From NCBI GenBank assembly GCA_043821115.1, contig JBDRDD010000020.1, positions 26,970 through 90,969 of the forward strand: a DNA stretch of 64,000 nt, given 5' to 3'. The notes beneath the pieces are model-generated. The model had not been told where the DNA came from, did no database searches, and saw nothing but the letters and a program-made list of their open reading frames with translations. How positions within the stretch are numbered: the stretch's first letter is position 1; each line of letters starts with the position of its first letter. Both the position numbers and the translations under genes were made by a program. Source of the stretch: JBDRDD01 sp043821115. GTDB lineage: Bacteria; CAYTYR01; UBA6262; DAOVJB01. Below are positions 36,963 through 48,501 of the stretch, piece after piece.

Positions 36963-36976
36963 CAGGAGGCGTTGCC

Positions 36977-37534
36977 GTGAGTAATATCAAAGGGCACCTT
37001 TTCATAGAGGTCTTGAATTATTTGACCCAGCATTACGGCGGAGATGGTGTGCAAAAGGTTTTGGACTCGCTCGATGACGAGGATAAGACCGTTCTTTCAA
37101 AAAAGATAATCACATTGTCATGGCTTTCCGCCAAAACATTCAATAACCTTCTCGAACAAGCTGTCATGGTTCTTGCAGGGGGCGATTATTATCTCGCCCA
37201 TGAACTTGGACGCTACCAGGCGGAAAAAGGCATCTCGGCATTCTATCAGGTTTTTATTAAAATGGGGAACCCCTCTTTTGTTATAAAAAGGGCTTCCCAG
37301 CTTTGGAAGACGCTCCATGATGAGGGGGAGCTTGAAGTGCAGATGACAGGAGAAAAATCCGCGACTGTTAAGATCCTAGGGTACAAGGACGCGAGCAAGG
37401 CCCAGTGCAGGAGTTTCATGGGCTATTGCGAGAAAGTACTCGAGATGTCAGGGGCCAAGAAGGCGGAGATATTTGAAACCAAGTGTGCTACAAAAGGTGC
37501 TATGTGCTGTGAGTTCGTAGGCAACTGGGAATAA
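36977..37534 (+). CDS. V4R / heme-NO-binding-like sensor protein
   Basis: 185 residues from GTG 36977, preceded by AGGAGG at 36964-36969. The N-terminal half is helical (HLFIEVLNYLTQHYGGDGVQKVLDSL) and resembles DUF2378/heme-NO-binding-like proteins. The C-terminal half ends with ETKCATKGAMCCEFVGNW, like the Cys-containing end of V4R (4-vinyl-reductase) small-molecule-binding domains. No output domain is present. It is followed 11 bases later by a PilZ protein, suggesting a signal-sensing pair. Ligand unknown. Confidence 0.6.
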   Translation: MSNIKGHLFIEVLNYLTQHYGGDGVQKVLDSLDDEDKTVLSKKIITLSWLSAKTFNNLLEQAVMVLAGGDYYLAHELGRYQAEKGISAFYQVFIKMGNPSFVIKRASQLWKTLHDEGELEVQMTGEKSATVKILGYKDASKAQCRSFMGYCEKVLEMSGAKKAEIFETKCATKGAMCCEFVGNWE

Positions 37535-37545
37535 AGGGGGCAACA

Positions 37546-37905
37546 ATGAAGGAAAGAAGACAGTATATCAGGATAAAAGCAAGGCTATACATACGCTATA
37601 AGTCCCTTGAAGATGAAAAAATAGAGGGTCACTGCTGGAGCAGGGATATAAGTGTTGCCGGAATAGGTGTGCTCATAAAGGAAAAACTCAATCCAGGCAT
37701 GCTCATGGAGCTTACCATAGATATTCAGGATAAGCAGAGGCCTTTGATTGTGCGCACCAAGGTATACTGGCAGGTTGAGAATCCGCAGGATGAAGAAGCC
37801 AGTGAGAAACTCTACAGGACCGGCATGGTTTTTGTTGATATAGGTGATGAGAAAACAAACAGGATAGAAAATCTTATCGGTGAATTCCTGAAAGCGTCAA
37901 AATAA
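37546..37905 (+). CDS. PilZ domain protein (putative c-di-GMP receptor) 1
   Basis: 119 residues, a single PilZ domain. The two c-di-GMP contact motifs are present: an N-terminal Arg pair in KERRQYIRIKARL (RxxxR) and RDISVAGIGV, matching D/NxSxxG. C-terminal beta strands (RTKVYWQVENP, YRTGMVFVDI) complete the barrel. It probably conveys c-di-GMP level to a partner, perhaps the V4R-like protein encoded just upstream. Confidence 0.88.
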   Translation: MKERRQYIRIKARLYIRYKSLEDEKIEGHCWSRDISVAGIGVLIKEKLNPGMLMELTIDIQDKQRPLIVRTKVYWQVENPQDEEASEKLYRTGMVFVDIGDEKTNRIENLIGEFLKASK

Positions 37906-37918
37906 AAGGGGTTTTCTG

Positions 37919-38428
37919 CTATTTCCATGTGGTTTTTGTGAGTTTTTCGAGGACTTTATCTTCGGTAGGATATATTTTAGATACTATTTCATCGGGTTCA
38001 AACCATAGTTTTATTTCACGCTCTGCTTCCTTGTTGTCGCTTGAAGCGTGGATGACGTTTTCATAAACTCCTTTTGTTGTTATCCTCCCGTATGAACCCC
38101 TTATGCTGGTGGGATCGGCTTCTTCCGGGTTTGTAGCTCCTGATATCTGTCTTACCTTCTGGATCGCATCCTCACCCTGGTAAACCAGAGCAAGCACCCT
38201 TTCATAGTTCTCCCCGTGGATTTTGCCCTGCAGGTATTTTATAAGTTCACCGAAGAAGGGTTTATCCTTCAAATGCAGGTAATGCTTTTCTGCCAGTTCC
38301 TGTGAGACCTTTATAACCTTGGCCCCGGCTATCTCGAGTTTTGATTCGGAGAGCTTGGTCAGGATATTGCCTGTTAAGGATTTTTTAAGTCCGTCGGGTT
38401 TTATAAGTACCAGGGTTTGCTCACGCAT
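37919..38428 (-). CDS. ndk: Nucleoside-diphosphate kinase
   Basis: 169 residues, slightly longer than the common 140-150 because of a C-terminal extension. N-terminal QTLVLIKPDG, the loop ISGATNPEEADPTSIRG with conserved Arg and the phosphorylated His127 in ENVIHAS identify the family. It equilibrates nucleoside tri- and diphosphates through a phosphohistidine. Reverse strand, convergent with the PilZ gene (13 bases between stops). AAGGAG precedes the start by about eight bases. Confidence 0.95.
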   Translation of the reverse strand: MREQTLVLIKPDGLKKSLTGNILTKLSESKLEIAGAKVIKVSQELAEKHYLHLKDKPFFGELIKYLQGKIHGENYERVLALVYQGEDAIQKVRQISGATNPEEADPTSIRGSYGRITTKGVYENVIHASSDNKEAEREIKLWFEPDEIVSKIYPTEDKVLEKLTKTTWK

Positions 38429-38468
38429 TGCAGATTATCTCCTTGAAGCTCTAAAACTTTTAATATTA

Positions 38469-38497
38469 TATATATACCTAATATATAGATTTGTCAA
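38469..38497 (-). promoter_or_regulatory. Promoter of ndk
   Basis: On the reverse strand a perfect TTGACA (38497-38492), 17-bp spacer, TATATA (38474-38469), about 40 bases before the start. Confidence 0.7.
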
Positions 38498-38508
38498 GAT
38501 TTTTTCTG

Positions 38509-38538
38509 TTGACTTGACGAGGATAATTATGATATCCT
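38509..38538 (+). promoter_or_regulatory. Promoter of the V-ATPase gene group
   Basis: TTGACT (38509-38514), 18-bp spacer, TATCCT (38533-38538). It is divergent from the ndk promoter with the two -35 boxes only 11 bases apart. Confidence 0.5.
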
Positions 38539-38563
38539 TATGGGTAAAAGAGGTGAATATATA

Positions 38564-38890
38564 GTGCCTTTAGAAAGCATTAAAAAAATAAAAGAGCAGG
38601 AATTAAAGGGCGAAACCATGATAACTGGGGCCAGGGAAAAGGCCTCAGAAATTGTTATTGGTGCCCACAAGAAGGCCCAAGAGATTGTTGCCCGTACAAA
38701 GAAAGAAGCCGCGCTTGAAATAGAGAAACTTGCCCAGAAGAGCTCTGCAGATGCCCAGACCCAGGAGAAGTCCATAAAGGACAAGGCCTCAAAGTCTATA
38801 GATGTTTTGAAGGGGGATCTGGAGTCTCGCATAGAAAAAGCAAGAAGTTCGTTGCTGTCAAAAATATTAAAAGGGAAGATATTATCGTAA
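38564..38890 (+). CDS. V/A-type ATPase peripheral-stalk subunit (H/G-like)
   Basis: 108 residues from GTG 38564, seven bases after AAGAGGTGA; an ATG at 38540 would put the start next to the -10 box. The protein is one long charged Lys/Glu/Ala-rich helix (REKASEIVIGAHKKAQEIVARTKKEA), as in AhaH/NtpF-type stalk subunits that pair with subunit E. Its stop abuts the start of subunit I. Assignment depends on composition and position rather than a sharp motif. Confidence 0.75.
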   Translation: MPLESIKKIKEQELKGETMITGAREKASEIVIGAHKKAQEIVARTKKEAALEIEKLAQKSSADAQTQEKSIKDKASKSIDVLKGDLESRIEKARSSLLSKILKGKILS

Positions 38891-41361
<2,471 letters not shown>

Positions 41362-41379
41362 TTTTTTAACGGGGTAGAG

Positions 41380-41979
41380 ATGGCATTACAGGATATTCTG
41401 GAAAAAATACATGAAAATGCGGCGCAAAAAGCCGCCGAGATAATAAAGGGAGCACAGGGCAAGGAAACGGAAATCGTGACCGAAGCACAGCAGAGGGCCA
41501 AAGTGCTCAGGAAGAACCTGCTTAGTGAGGCTTCGATGAAGCAGGAGAAACTAAAAGATAGCAGGGTAGCCCTGGCACAGCTTGAAGGACGCAAAAGTAT
41601 ACTTTCCTGCAGGCAGGATGCTCTCTCAAGTGTGTATAAGATGTTGCTTCTGGATCTTAAAGGTCTTGAGGATAAAGAATACCTGGATTTAATAGAAAGT
41701 ATTATGGTCGAGAGCGCTTGCGGTGATGAGGAAGTTATCATATCTTCTGAGGATAAGAAGAGGATAACAAAGAAATTCATTGAACGCGTCAATAAGAAGC
41801 TCCAAGAGAAGAATGAAAAGGGGGCATTGAAGCTTTCGGATGACACGCGCTCTATCGGGGGCGGTTTTGTGTTGAGAAAAGAAAGACTCGAGCAGAATTA
41901 TTCCTTCTCAAACCTAATAAAAAATATAAGGGAGACAACCGAGCAGGAAGTCGTCGAGATACTATTCGGTAAGAAATGA
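41380..41979 (+). CDS. ntpE: V-type ATP synthase subunit E
   Basis: 199 residues. The N-terminal half is a long helix (QDILEKIHENAAQKAAEIIKG), the C-terminal half an alpha/beta domain with DEEVIISSEDKKRI and SIGGGFVLRKERLEQNYSFS. It forms the peripheral stalk with the H/G subunit. In most V-ATPase operons C, F, A, B and D follow. Here the next gene is lnt, so the catalytic head must be encoded elsewhere or be absent. Confidence 0.9.
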   Translation: MALQDILEKIHENAAQKAAEIIKGAQGKETEIVTEAQQRAKVLRKNLLSEASMKQEKLKDSRVALAQLEGRKSILSCRQDALSSVYKMLLLDLKGLEDKEYLDLIESIMVESACGDEEVIISSEDKKRITKKFIERVNKKLQEKNEKGALKLSDDTRSIGGGFVLRKERLEQNYSFSNLIKNIRETTEQEVVEILFGKK

Positions 41980-42000
41980 TACCCTATCGGCATAACCTAT

Positions 42001-43533
42001 ATGAAACCTAAGGATTTCCTCTTAGCAGCTTTTTCCGGAATACTGCTTGTTCTCATTTTCCCCTCGGCAAATGTTTCTATTCTGAGTTGGGTGGCACTTG
42101 TTCCTCTTCTTGTATGCCTGCGGGGCAAAAGCCCGGGTAATTCGCTTCTTCTTGGTTTTGTAGCCGGATTTACAGGCTTTGCCGGGATACTTTACTGGAT
42201 TGTCAAGACGCTTGTCGCTTACGGGGGGATATCGGTTCTTGTAAGCGTACTTCTTTTTATAATCCTGGTTTCTTACATAGCTCTCTACGTCGCGATTTTC
42301 GCTTGGGGGGTCAGTCTTTTCTCATGCAGGTTTTCTTCGGTTCTTCTCAGGGTTTTCCTGTCTTCCTGCCTTTGGGTCTCTCTTGAGATTATGCGTACAT
42401 ACGCTTTAACCGGTTTTCCGTGGGCACTTCTAGGGTATTCACAGTGGCGTTCTCTTGCCGTGATACAGGTGGCGCAATTCACGGGTGTATATGGGATTTC
42501 TTTTCTTATAGTTCTAATAAATGCCGCGCTTGCTGAGATTATTGCGACAAACTGTGATTCGGAAAGTTCAAGGGTCGGGTTTAAGGTTGCTGCAGGGGCT
42601 TTGGTCGTTCTTCTTGGGGTTGTGATTTACGGGAGCTACTCCCTAAAAGACGGCGGCTTTGATAATGATGCGAATTCTGTCAATATTTCCGTGATACAGG
42701 CGAACATATCCCAGGATAAAAAATGGGATAAAACCAAACAGTTTAGCGTCATAGAGACGTATTCTAGACTTACAAAACAGGCAGCACTTCATGGGGCTGA
42801 GGTAACGGTATGGCCGGAGACAGCCGTCCCAGGCTACATGCGTTACCAGGGAGGGCTTCTTCGCCGTGTGAAGGACATAGCCCGCTCTAACAGGATATGG
42901 CTTATACTGGGAAGCCCTGATTTTGTGGATGAGAAGTATTACAATGCGGCTTTTATCATATCTCCAGAGGGTGAGATAAGAGGGAGCTATTACAAGATGC
43001 ACCTCGTGCCTTTCGGCGAGACGGTTCCTTTGAGGAAACCGCTTTCCAGGTATTTTGAGGTGCTTGAAGAGATGGGTGATTTCACGCCGGGCGATGAATT
43101 CTCTCTTCTTGTGTCCGACAAAGGTGTTTTCGCGGCCGTTATATGTTTTGAGTCGATATTTCCTGACCTGTTCCGCCGTTTTGTAAAAGAAGGCGCACAG
43201 GTTATGGTCAATGTGACAGAAGACGGGTGGTACGGCAGAACCTCAGCGCCGTGGCAGCATTTTTCTGTAAATGTCTTTCGCGCTGTAGAGAACAGGGTGA
43301 GCGTTGTGCGCTCGGCTAACACGGGCATATCCGGATTTATAGATCCCTGGGGAAGGGTGAAGAAATCTACGGATATCTTTACGGAGGACTTTCTCGTTGG
43401 AAAGGTTCCCATTAGAACTCCCGGGACGTTCTACTCCAAGCGCGGGGATCTCTTCAGCTATCTTTGCATTCTTATAACGCTCGCTGCTATTATTGCAGCT
43501 ATCATAAAAACTGAAGGAGTAGCCTCTTCCTGA
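42001..43533 (+). CDS. lnt: Apolipoprotein N-acyltransferase
   Basis: 510 residues. About six N-terminal membrane helices are followed by a periplasmic nitrilase-like domain with the triad Glu in VWPETAVPGY (about 270), Lys in YKMHLVPFGE (about 331) and Cys in AVICFESIFPD (about 381). It adds the third acyl chain to lipoproteins at the inner membrane, which suits the several lipoproteins here (Pal and the riboswitch-controlled lipoprotein). The gene is one base from the acyltransferase that follows. Confidence 0.96.
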   Translation: MKPKDFLLAAFSGILLVLIFPSANVSILSWVALVPLLVCLRGKSPGNSLLLGFVAGFTGFAGILYWIVKTLVAYGGISVLVSVLLFIILVSYIALYVAIFAWGVSLFSCRFSSVLLRVFLSSCLWVSLEIMRTYALTGFPWALLGYSQWRSLAVIQVAQFTGVYGISFLIVLINAALAEIIATNCDSESSRVGFKVAAGALVVLLGVVIYGSYSLKDGGFDNDANSVNISVIQANISQDKKWDKTKQFSVIETYSRLTKQAALHGAEVTVWPETAVPGYMRYQGGLLRRVKDIARSNRIWLILGSPDFVDEKYYNAAFIISPEGEIRGSYYKMHLVPFGETVPLRKPLSRYFEVLEEMGDFTPGDEFSLLVSDKGVFAAVICFESIFPDLFRRFVKEGAQVMVNVTEDGWYGRTSAPWQHFSVNVFRAVENRVSVVRSANTGISGFIDPWGRVKKSTDIFTEDFLVGKVPIRTPGTFYSKRGDLFSYLCILITLAAIIAAIIKTEGVASS

Positions 43534-43534
43534 T

Positions 43535-44392
43535 ATGTTTTACATATATAAAGCGGCAAAGATAATATATAATTTTTTATCAGAGAAGGCATGTCACAGG
43601 ATTGCGCGTCTTGTGGGAGGCGTTGCATATTTTGTGTCGGTCAATAAAAGGAAAAATCTCGAGAAAGAGCTAAGTAGTATAGGAACGTTGAATACGCATC
43701 CAGAGACGCTAAGGCGTCTCACGAGAAGGATCTATCGTAATTTCAATATCTGCCTCGCGGATTTTTTAAGGGCCGACAGGCTGGATACTGAGAATATAAG
43801 CTCTGTTATTAAATTCGATGGGATATATAATCTTGATGATGCCCTTGCCAAGGGAAGCGGAGTGATCATTGTCTCCGCTCATATCGGTAACTGGGAAATG
43901 GGCGGCATAGGTCTTGCCAGGCTTGGGTATCCGGTACATTCTGTTTACCTGCCGCACAAGGACGAGAGGCTGGACCGCCTGTTCAAGGCCCAGAGGGTTT
44001 TCCACGGTGAAGGGTTGCTTGCTCTTGGTAGTGATACCAGGCGCATGATATCCGTTCTGTCCGGGAACCAGATACTGGTTGTATTATCGGATATCGACAC
44101 AGGAGCTTCAGATGCCGGAGTGGAAGTGGCTTTTCTCGGGAAGAAGGTTCTTTTCCCGCGGGGCGCTGCGGCCCTGGCTGTCAAGATGAAGGCCCCTATA
44201 GTACCCGGATTTTGTATAATGAAAGAGCCGGGGATTTACAATGTTATACTGGAAGAGCCAATATTCTCTCCAGACACACAGGATAAGGAAAACGATATAA
44301 AATACTGCGTAGAGCAGTTTGCAGATAAAATGGAAGAATATGTAAAGCGCTACCCGGAGCAGTGGTTCTCTTTCGGGAACATGCATCTGTAA
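43535..44392 (+). CDS. LpxL/HtrB-type lysophospholipid / lipid A acyltransferase
   Basis: 285 residues. The catalytic HX4E motif is SAHIGNWEMGG; a later block around VEVAFLGKKVLFPRGAAALA and the YPEQWFSFG end are family features. It should transfer an acyl chain to a lipid A precursor or a related lipid at the inner membrane. Exact substrate is not readable. Pairing with lnt makes a small envelope-acylation unit. LpxL and LpxM types cannot be separated here. Confidence 0.88.
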   Translation: MFYIYKAAKIIYNFLSEKACHRIARLVGGVAYFVSVNKRKNLEKELSSIGTLNTHPETLRRLTRRIYRNFNICLADFLRADRLDTENISSVIKFDGIYNLDDALAKGSGVIIVSAHIGNWEMGGIGLARLGYPVHSVYLPHKDERLDRLFKAQRVFHGEGLLALGSDTRRMISVLSGNQILVVLSDIDTGASDAGVEVAFLGKKVLFPRGAAALAVKMKAPIVPGFCIMKEPGIYNVILEEPIFSPDTQDKENDIKYCVEQFADKMEEYVKRYPEQWFSFGNMHL

Positions 44393-44432
44393 ATACCCGC
44401 AATAACATGAAGACCGTTTGGGAGGTTAATAT

Positions 44433-45689
44433 ATGGACCTTAAAAAAGAAGTTCTCCAAAAAGCAAAAAATACCAGGATGGCCTCACGTCTATTAGCAAA
44501 TGTGACTACGGACCTGAAGAACAAGGTTCTTATAGAAATGGCCAAAGCTATCGATGATAACAGGGATGAGATAGTTTCGGCAAACAAGGTTGACGTAGAC
44601 GCCGCGAAGAAGGTAAAGCTCTCAGAAGCTCTTATAGACAGGTTGCTGTTGACGGATAAAAGGATAAGCGCGATGTCGGAGGGCCTTAGGCATGTTGCGG
44701 GACTAAGTGATCCTGTTGGTGATATAATAGAGGAGATAAGCAGGCCTAATGGGCTTCTCATAAGAAAAGTAAGGGTCCCCCTTGGTGTGATAGGTATTAT
44801 ATATGAGTCACGTCCAAACGTTACCTGTGATGCCGCGGGGTTATGCCTTAAATCAGGCAACGCTGTACTTCTTCGGGGTGGCTCCGAATCAATTAATTCA
44901 AACAGGGTAATAGCAAAAGTGTTAAGCGAAACAGCACTTAAGGAAGGGTTGCCGGAGGGTTGTATAGAGTTCATAGATACGACCGACCGAAAGGCTGTCA
45001 TGGAAATGATAAAACTCCACGATTATATTGATGTTATCATACCACGTGGCGGGGAGAAGATGATAAAGCACATAGTAGAGAATTCAAGGGTTCCCGTTAT
45101 AAGCCACGGCAAAGGGGTCTGCCATACTTATATAGATGATAAGGCGGATTTGAGAATGGCCCAGGAGATCGCTTTTAATGCCAAGGTTCAAAGACCCGGT
45201 GTCTGCAACGCCATGGAGACATTGCTTGTGCACAAGGACATAGCGCTACATTTTTTGCCTTTCATGATAAAGAAGTACCAGGACGCAAATGTAGAGATAA
45301 GAGGGTGCGAGAAGACAATGGCTATAGTACCCGGCGTAAAGGCCGCAACTGATAAGGACTGGTCGACTGAATATCTTGACCTGATTCTGTCCGTTAAGGT
45401 GGTTGAATCGCTTAGTGAGGCTATCGAACACATAGCTTCTTACGGTTCAATGCACTCTGAAGCCATAGTCACCCAGGATAAGAAAAAAGCGGATAAATTC
45501 ATGAAGGTTGTGGATGCATCGAGTGTCTACTGGAATGCCTCCACGCGCTTTACAGACGGAGGGGAATTTGGGATGGGTGCCGAGATAGGAATATCCACAC
45601 AGAAACTGCATGCAAGAGGTCCCATGGGGCTTAAAGAGCTCACATCATTCAAGTTCACCATATATGGCAGCGGGCAGGTGCGTTCGTAA
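44433..45689 (+). CDS. proA: Gamma-glutamyl phosphate reductase
   Basis: 418 residues, aldehyde-dehydrogenase fold. RKVRVPLGVIGIIYESRPNVT, LRGGSESINSN, IPRGGEKMIKHI and the active-site Cys in RPGVCNAMETLL (about 257) identify ProA, the second step of proline synthesis from glutamate. proB is not in the window. GGGAGG lies upstream of ATG 44433. Confidence 0.96.
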   Translation: MDLKKEVLQKAKNTRMASRLLANVTTDLKNKVLIEMAKAIDDNRDEIVSANKVDVDAAKKVKLSEALIDRLLLTDKRISAMSEGLRHVAGLSDPVGDIIEEISRPNGLLIRKVRVPLGVIGIIYESRPNVTCDAAGLCLKSGNAVLLRGGSESINSNRVIAKVLSETALKEGLPEGCIEFIDTTDRKAVMEMIKLHDYIDVIIPRGGEKMIKHIVENSRVPVISHGKGVCHTYIDDKADLRMAQEIAFNAKVQRPGVCNAMETLLVHKDIALHFLPFMIKKYQDANVEIRGCEKTMAIVPGVKAATDKDWSTEYLDLILSVKVVESLSEAIEHIASYGSMHSEAIVTQDKKKADKFMKVVDASSVYWNASTRFTDGGEFGMGAEIGISTQKLHARGPMGLKELTSFKFTIYGSGQVRS

Positions 45690-45704
45690 TAAAGGAGTTG
45701 ATGT

Positions 45705-46283
45705 ATGCGTATAGGAATAATAGGCGGGACGTTCGATCCTCCTCACAACGGCCATATACACATGGCACAAGAGATGAAGAGGTTGTACGGACTCAATAAG
45801 GTTATATTTGTCCCGGCCGGGATACCACCCCATAAATCAGGGCCTCTTACATCCGTTGCACACAGGAATGCAATGCTCAAAGTTGCTTTGTCTTCTGAGC
45901 GAGGCTTTGCCGCCTCAGATGCAGAGCTTAGAAGGGCAGGGAAAAGCTTCACGATAGATACTCTCATGTTCTACAGGAAAAAATTCGGACCAAAAGCAGA
46001 GATATTCTTTATTGTAGGCGCCGATTCTATTCTTGAGATAAAAACCTGGAAAAGATATAAGGAACTCCTGGACAAATTTAATTTTGTAGTGGTGGCAAGA
46101 CCGGGATATGAGATTGAAGGGCTCAATAAGGATATAAAAGAGAAAGTCAGGTTTGCGCGTTTTAAGGGGCTTGCGATATCATCAAGTCATGTGCGCCTGA
46201 GGGTGAGGGAAGGGATATCTATTATGTATTTTGTTCCGCCAGAGGTAAAAAAATATATAGAAAAAAATAAACTATATACCTAG
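45705..46283 (+). CDS. nadD: Nicotinate-nucleotide adenylyltransferase
   Basis: 192 residues. The nucleotidyltransferase motif GGTFDPPHNGHIHMA is at the N-terminus, IVGADSILEIKTWK in the middle and ISSSHVRLRV near the C-terminus (the ISSTxxR-type site). It makes deamido-NAD in NAD synthesis. nadC lies 10 kb further on. proA, nadD and rsfS in a row is a common bacterial arrangement. Confidence 0.96.
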   Translation: MRIGIIGGTFDPPHNGHIHMAQEMKRLYGLNKVIFVPAGIPPHKSGPLTSVAHRNAMLKVALSSERGFAASDAELRRAGKSFTIDTLMFYRKKFGPKAEIFFIVGADSILEIKTWKRYKELLDKFNFVVVARPGYEIEGLNKDIKEKVRFARFKGLAISSSHVRLRVREGISIMYFVPPEVKKYIEKNKLYT

Positions 46284-46294
46284 GAGGTGGTTGA

Positions 46295-46684
46295 TTGGAT
46301 TTTCATAATATAGCGCTTCAGTGTGCTGAAATTGCCGATGACAAGAAAGCCGCAAATATCATTGTCATGGATATGAGAGAGCTTACGGCCATAACAAACT
46401 ATTTTGTTATCTGTGATGCTGAATCTGTACCGCAGATACGCAGTATCGTCGAAGCAGTCAAAAAGACCCTTTCAAAGGAGGCTGTACATATCCTCCATAG
46501 CGAGGGAAAGATAGGAAGCAGGTGGGTGCTTCTTGATTACGGTGGTGTTGTTATTCATGTGTTCCACAAAGAAGCCCGGCAGTTCTATAACCTCGAGCGC
46601 TTGTGGGGCGAGGCCCCGCAACTCAGGTGGCAAGACTCAAAAAAATCTGCTATGAGACTTAAAAGGAGTTATAAAAAGAAATAA
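46295..46684 (+). CDS. rsfS: Ribosomal silencing factor RsfS
   Basis: 129 residues. IVMDMRELTAITNYFVICDAES, HSEGKIGSRWVLLDYGGVVIHVF and FYNLERLWG are the RsfS/DUF143 signature. It binds ribosomal protein L14 and blocks subunit joining when nutrients are low. TTG start with AGGAGGT five bases upstream. The stop overlaps the ribD start by one base. Confidence 0.95.
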   Translation: MDFHNIALQCAEIADDKKAANIIVMDMRELTAITNYFVICDAESVPQIRSIVEAVKKTLSKEAVHILHSEGKIGSRWVLLDYGGVVIHVFHKEARQFYNLERLWGEAPQLRWQDSKKSAMRLKRSYKKK

Positions 46685-47802
46685 TGATTTCTTACGGCAG
46701 GCATAAGATAAAATCTTACTACATGAATATGGCCCTTGAGCTTGCTGCCATGGGGAGGGGCATGGTGAGCCCTAATCCTATGGTGGGCTGTGTTATAGTG
46801 AAAAACGGTGATATTTCAGGAAGAGGGTTTCACCGGTGCTGCGGTAAGGAGCACGCGGAAATACATGCTCTGAGGCAGGCGGGAAGAAAAGCCAGGGGGG
46901 CGACTATGTTCGTGACATTGGAGCCCTGTTCTCACCATGGGAAAACTCCCCCTTGTACGGAGGAGATAATAAAGGCTGGCATAAAGCAGGTAGTAATTGC
47001 CATGAGGGATCCTAACCCGAAGGTTAACGGCAGTGGTATAAAGAAGCTTAAGTCACGTGGCATAAGGATTCAGGTCGGTGAAATGAGGGATGAGGCACGT
47101 CTCTTGAACGAATCCTACATAAAATACATCAAATCCGCAATGCCGTTTGTGACGGTAAAAGCCGCTATGACACTTGACGGTAAGATAGCCACCAGAAGCG
47201 GTGACTCCAAATGGATAACCAATGAGCTCTCACGCAAATACGTTCACGAGCTAAGGAGCTCTTCTGATGCCGTTCTTGTGGGTATAAACACGGTTTTACG
47301 CGATGATCCCGAGCTTACCGCACGTGATGTAAGGCGGAGGTCAAAAAAGGGCCCCATACGAATTGTAGTGGATGATAAACTCATAATATTCCCTAAAGCG
47401 CGCGTGCTCAACACGAAAGCTCCTGTTATAATCGCAACCACTAAGATGGCAGACCCAAGGAAAAGGGAGATTCTAAAGAAAAAACATATCACGGTATTGA
47501 TAGTAAGTCACAAAAATGGTAAATTAAATATGAAAGAGCTTTTTAGGAGACTTGCTAAGGTGGGTATATCAAGTGTGCTCGTGGAAGGCGGCGGCAATAT
47601 TAACGCAAGTGTGATAGAAGCAGGATTGGCCGATAAGGTGATGTTCTTCATAGCTCCCAAAATAATAGGCGGCGCCAATGCCCTTACGCCGGTTGAAGGT
47701 ACGGGGATCGAGAAATTAAGCAGGGCTATCAGTGTAAAACGTCTTTCTCTTCGCAAGTTTGGTGAGGATGTGCTTTTTGAAGGATACCTTAGTGGTATAT
47801 AA
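46684..47802 (+). CDS. ribD: Bifunctional riboflavin deaminase/reductase RibD
   Basis: 372 residues. Deaminase domain: zinc His in HAEIHALRQAG and Cys pair in LEPCSHHGKTPPCTEEI. Reductase domain from about residue 150: VTVKAAMTLDGKIATRSGDSKW, SSDAVLVGINTVLRDDPELT and LVEGGGNINAS. It performs the second and third steps of riboflavin synthesis. No FMN riboswitch is visible; ribD starts on the rsfS stop codon. Confidence 0.96.
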   Translation: MISYGRHKIKSYYMNMALELAAMGRGMVSPNPMVGCVIVKNGDISGRGFHRCCGKEHAEIHALRQAGRKARGATMFVTLEPCSHHGKTPPCTEEIIKAGIKQVVIAMRDPNPKVNGSGIKKLKSRGIRIQVGEMRDEARLLNESYIKYIKSAMPFVTVKAAMTLDGKIATRSGDSKWITNELSRKYVHELRSSSDAVLVGINTVLRDDPELTARDVRRRSKKGPIRIVVDDKLIIFPKARVLNTKAPVIIATTKMADPRKREILKKKHITVLIVSHKNGKLNMKELFRRLAKVGISSVLVEGGGNINASVIEAGLADKVMFFIAPKIIGGANALTPVEGTGIEKLSRAISVKRLSLRKFGEDVLFEGYLSGI

Positions 47803-47823
47803 AAATAATTAAAGGGGACTGAT

Positions 47824-48489
47824 ATGTTTAGCGGGATAATAGAGGACCTTGGAGTCGTGAAGAAACTTGAAAAAGGGAAAGTCACGGTAGAAACCAGGTT
47901 AACCGATATAGAAAAAGGAGACAGTATAGCTGTAAACGGTGTATGCCTGACCGTGACCAAGACGCTTGCCGTAACAGAAGGATGGACTATTTTCACGGCT
48001 GATGTCGCAGAGGAGACGGTTAGCAAGAGTACTATAGGCGGTCTTAAGATACGTAATAAAGTGAATCTGGAGAGGGCTCTTAAGGTAGGTGGGCGCTTCG
48101 GGGGACACATGGTAACCGGTCATATAAACGGTGTAGGCAGGGTCAAATCCGTGACCGAGAGAAGAAACTCCAAGACGTTTGAGATAATGGTTCCAAGGGA
48201 TATGTTAAGGTATCTCGTGAGCAAGGGTTCCGTTGCCGTGGACGGAGTCAGTCTTACAATAGTTGATGTCTTGGAGAACAAGCCCAAGGATAAGGCGTTT
48301 CCGGCAGTATTCACCATTTCAATGATATCGCATACATCTAAAAATACGACATTTGGGTTCAGGAAAAGCGGAGATGATGTTAATATAGAAGTCGATATAC
48401 TTAGTAAATATGTTGAGAAGATGTTCCAGTCGCATTCATCTTCGGTTGTCACGGAGAAGCTTCTACGTGATAAGGGATTCTTTGAATAA
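47824..48489 (+). CDS. ribE: Riboflavin synthase alpha chain
   Basis: 221 residues made of two lumazine-binding repeats. The N-terminal MFSGIIEDLG and AVNGVCLTV, and the second repeat's FGGHMVTGHINGVG and AVDGVSLTIVDV, are the family marks. The usual GHVDG reads GHING here. It dismutates two lumazines to riboflavin as a trimer. Confidence 0.95.
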   Translation: MFSGIIEDLGVVKKLEKGKVTVETRLTDIEKGDSIAVNGVCLTVTKTLAVTEGWTIFTADVAEETVSKSTIGGLKIRNKVNLERALKVGGRFGGHMVTGHINGVGRVKSVTERRNSKTFEIMVPRDMLRYLVSKGSVAVDGVSLTIVDVLENKPKDKAFPAVFTISMISHTSKNTTFGFRKSGDDVNIEVDILSKYVEKMFQSHSSSVVTEKLLRDKGFFE

Positions 48490-48501
48490 AGAGGTGTATT
48501 A

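Noticed and set aside
46600..46700. FMN riboswitch upstream of ribD
   Set aside because: ribD starts on the rsfS stop codon, leaving no leader, and no RFN consensus segments are visible.
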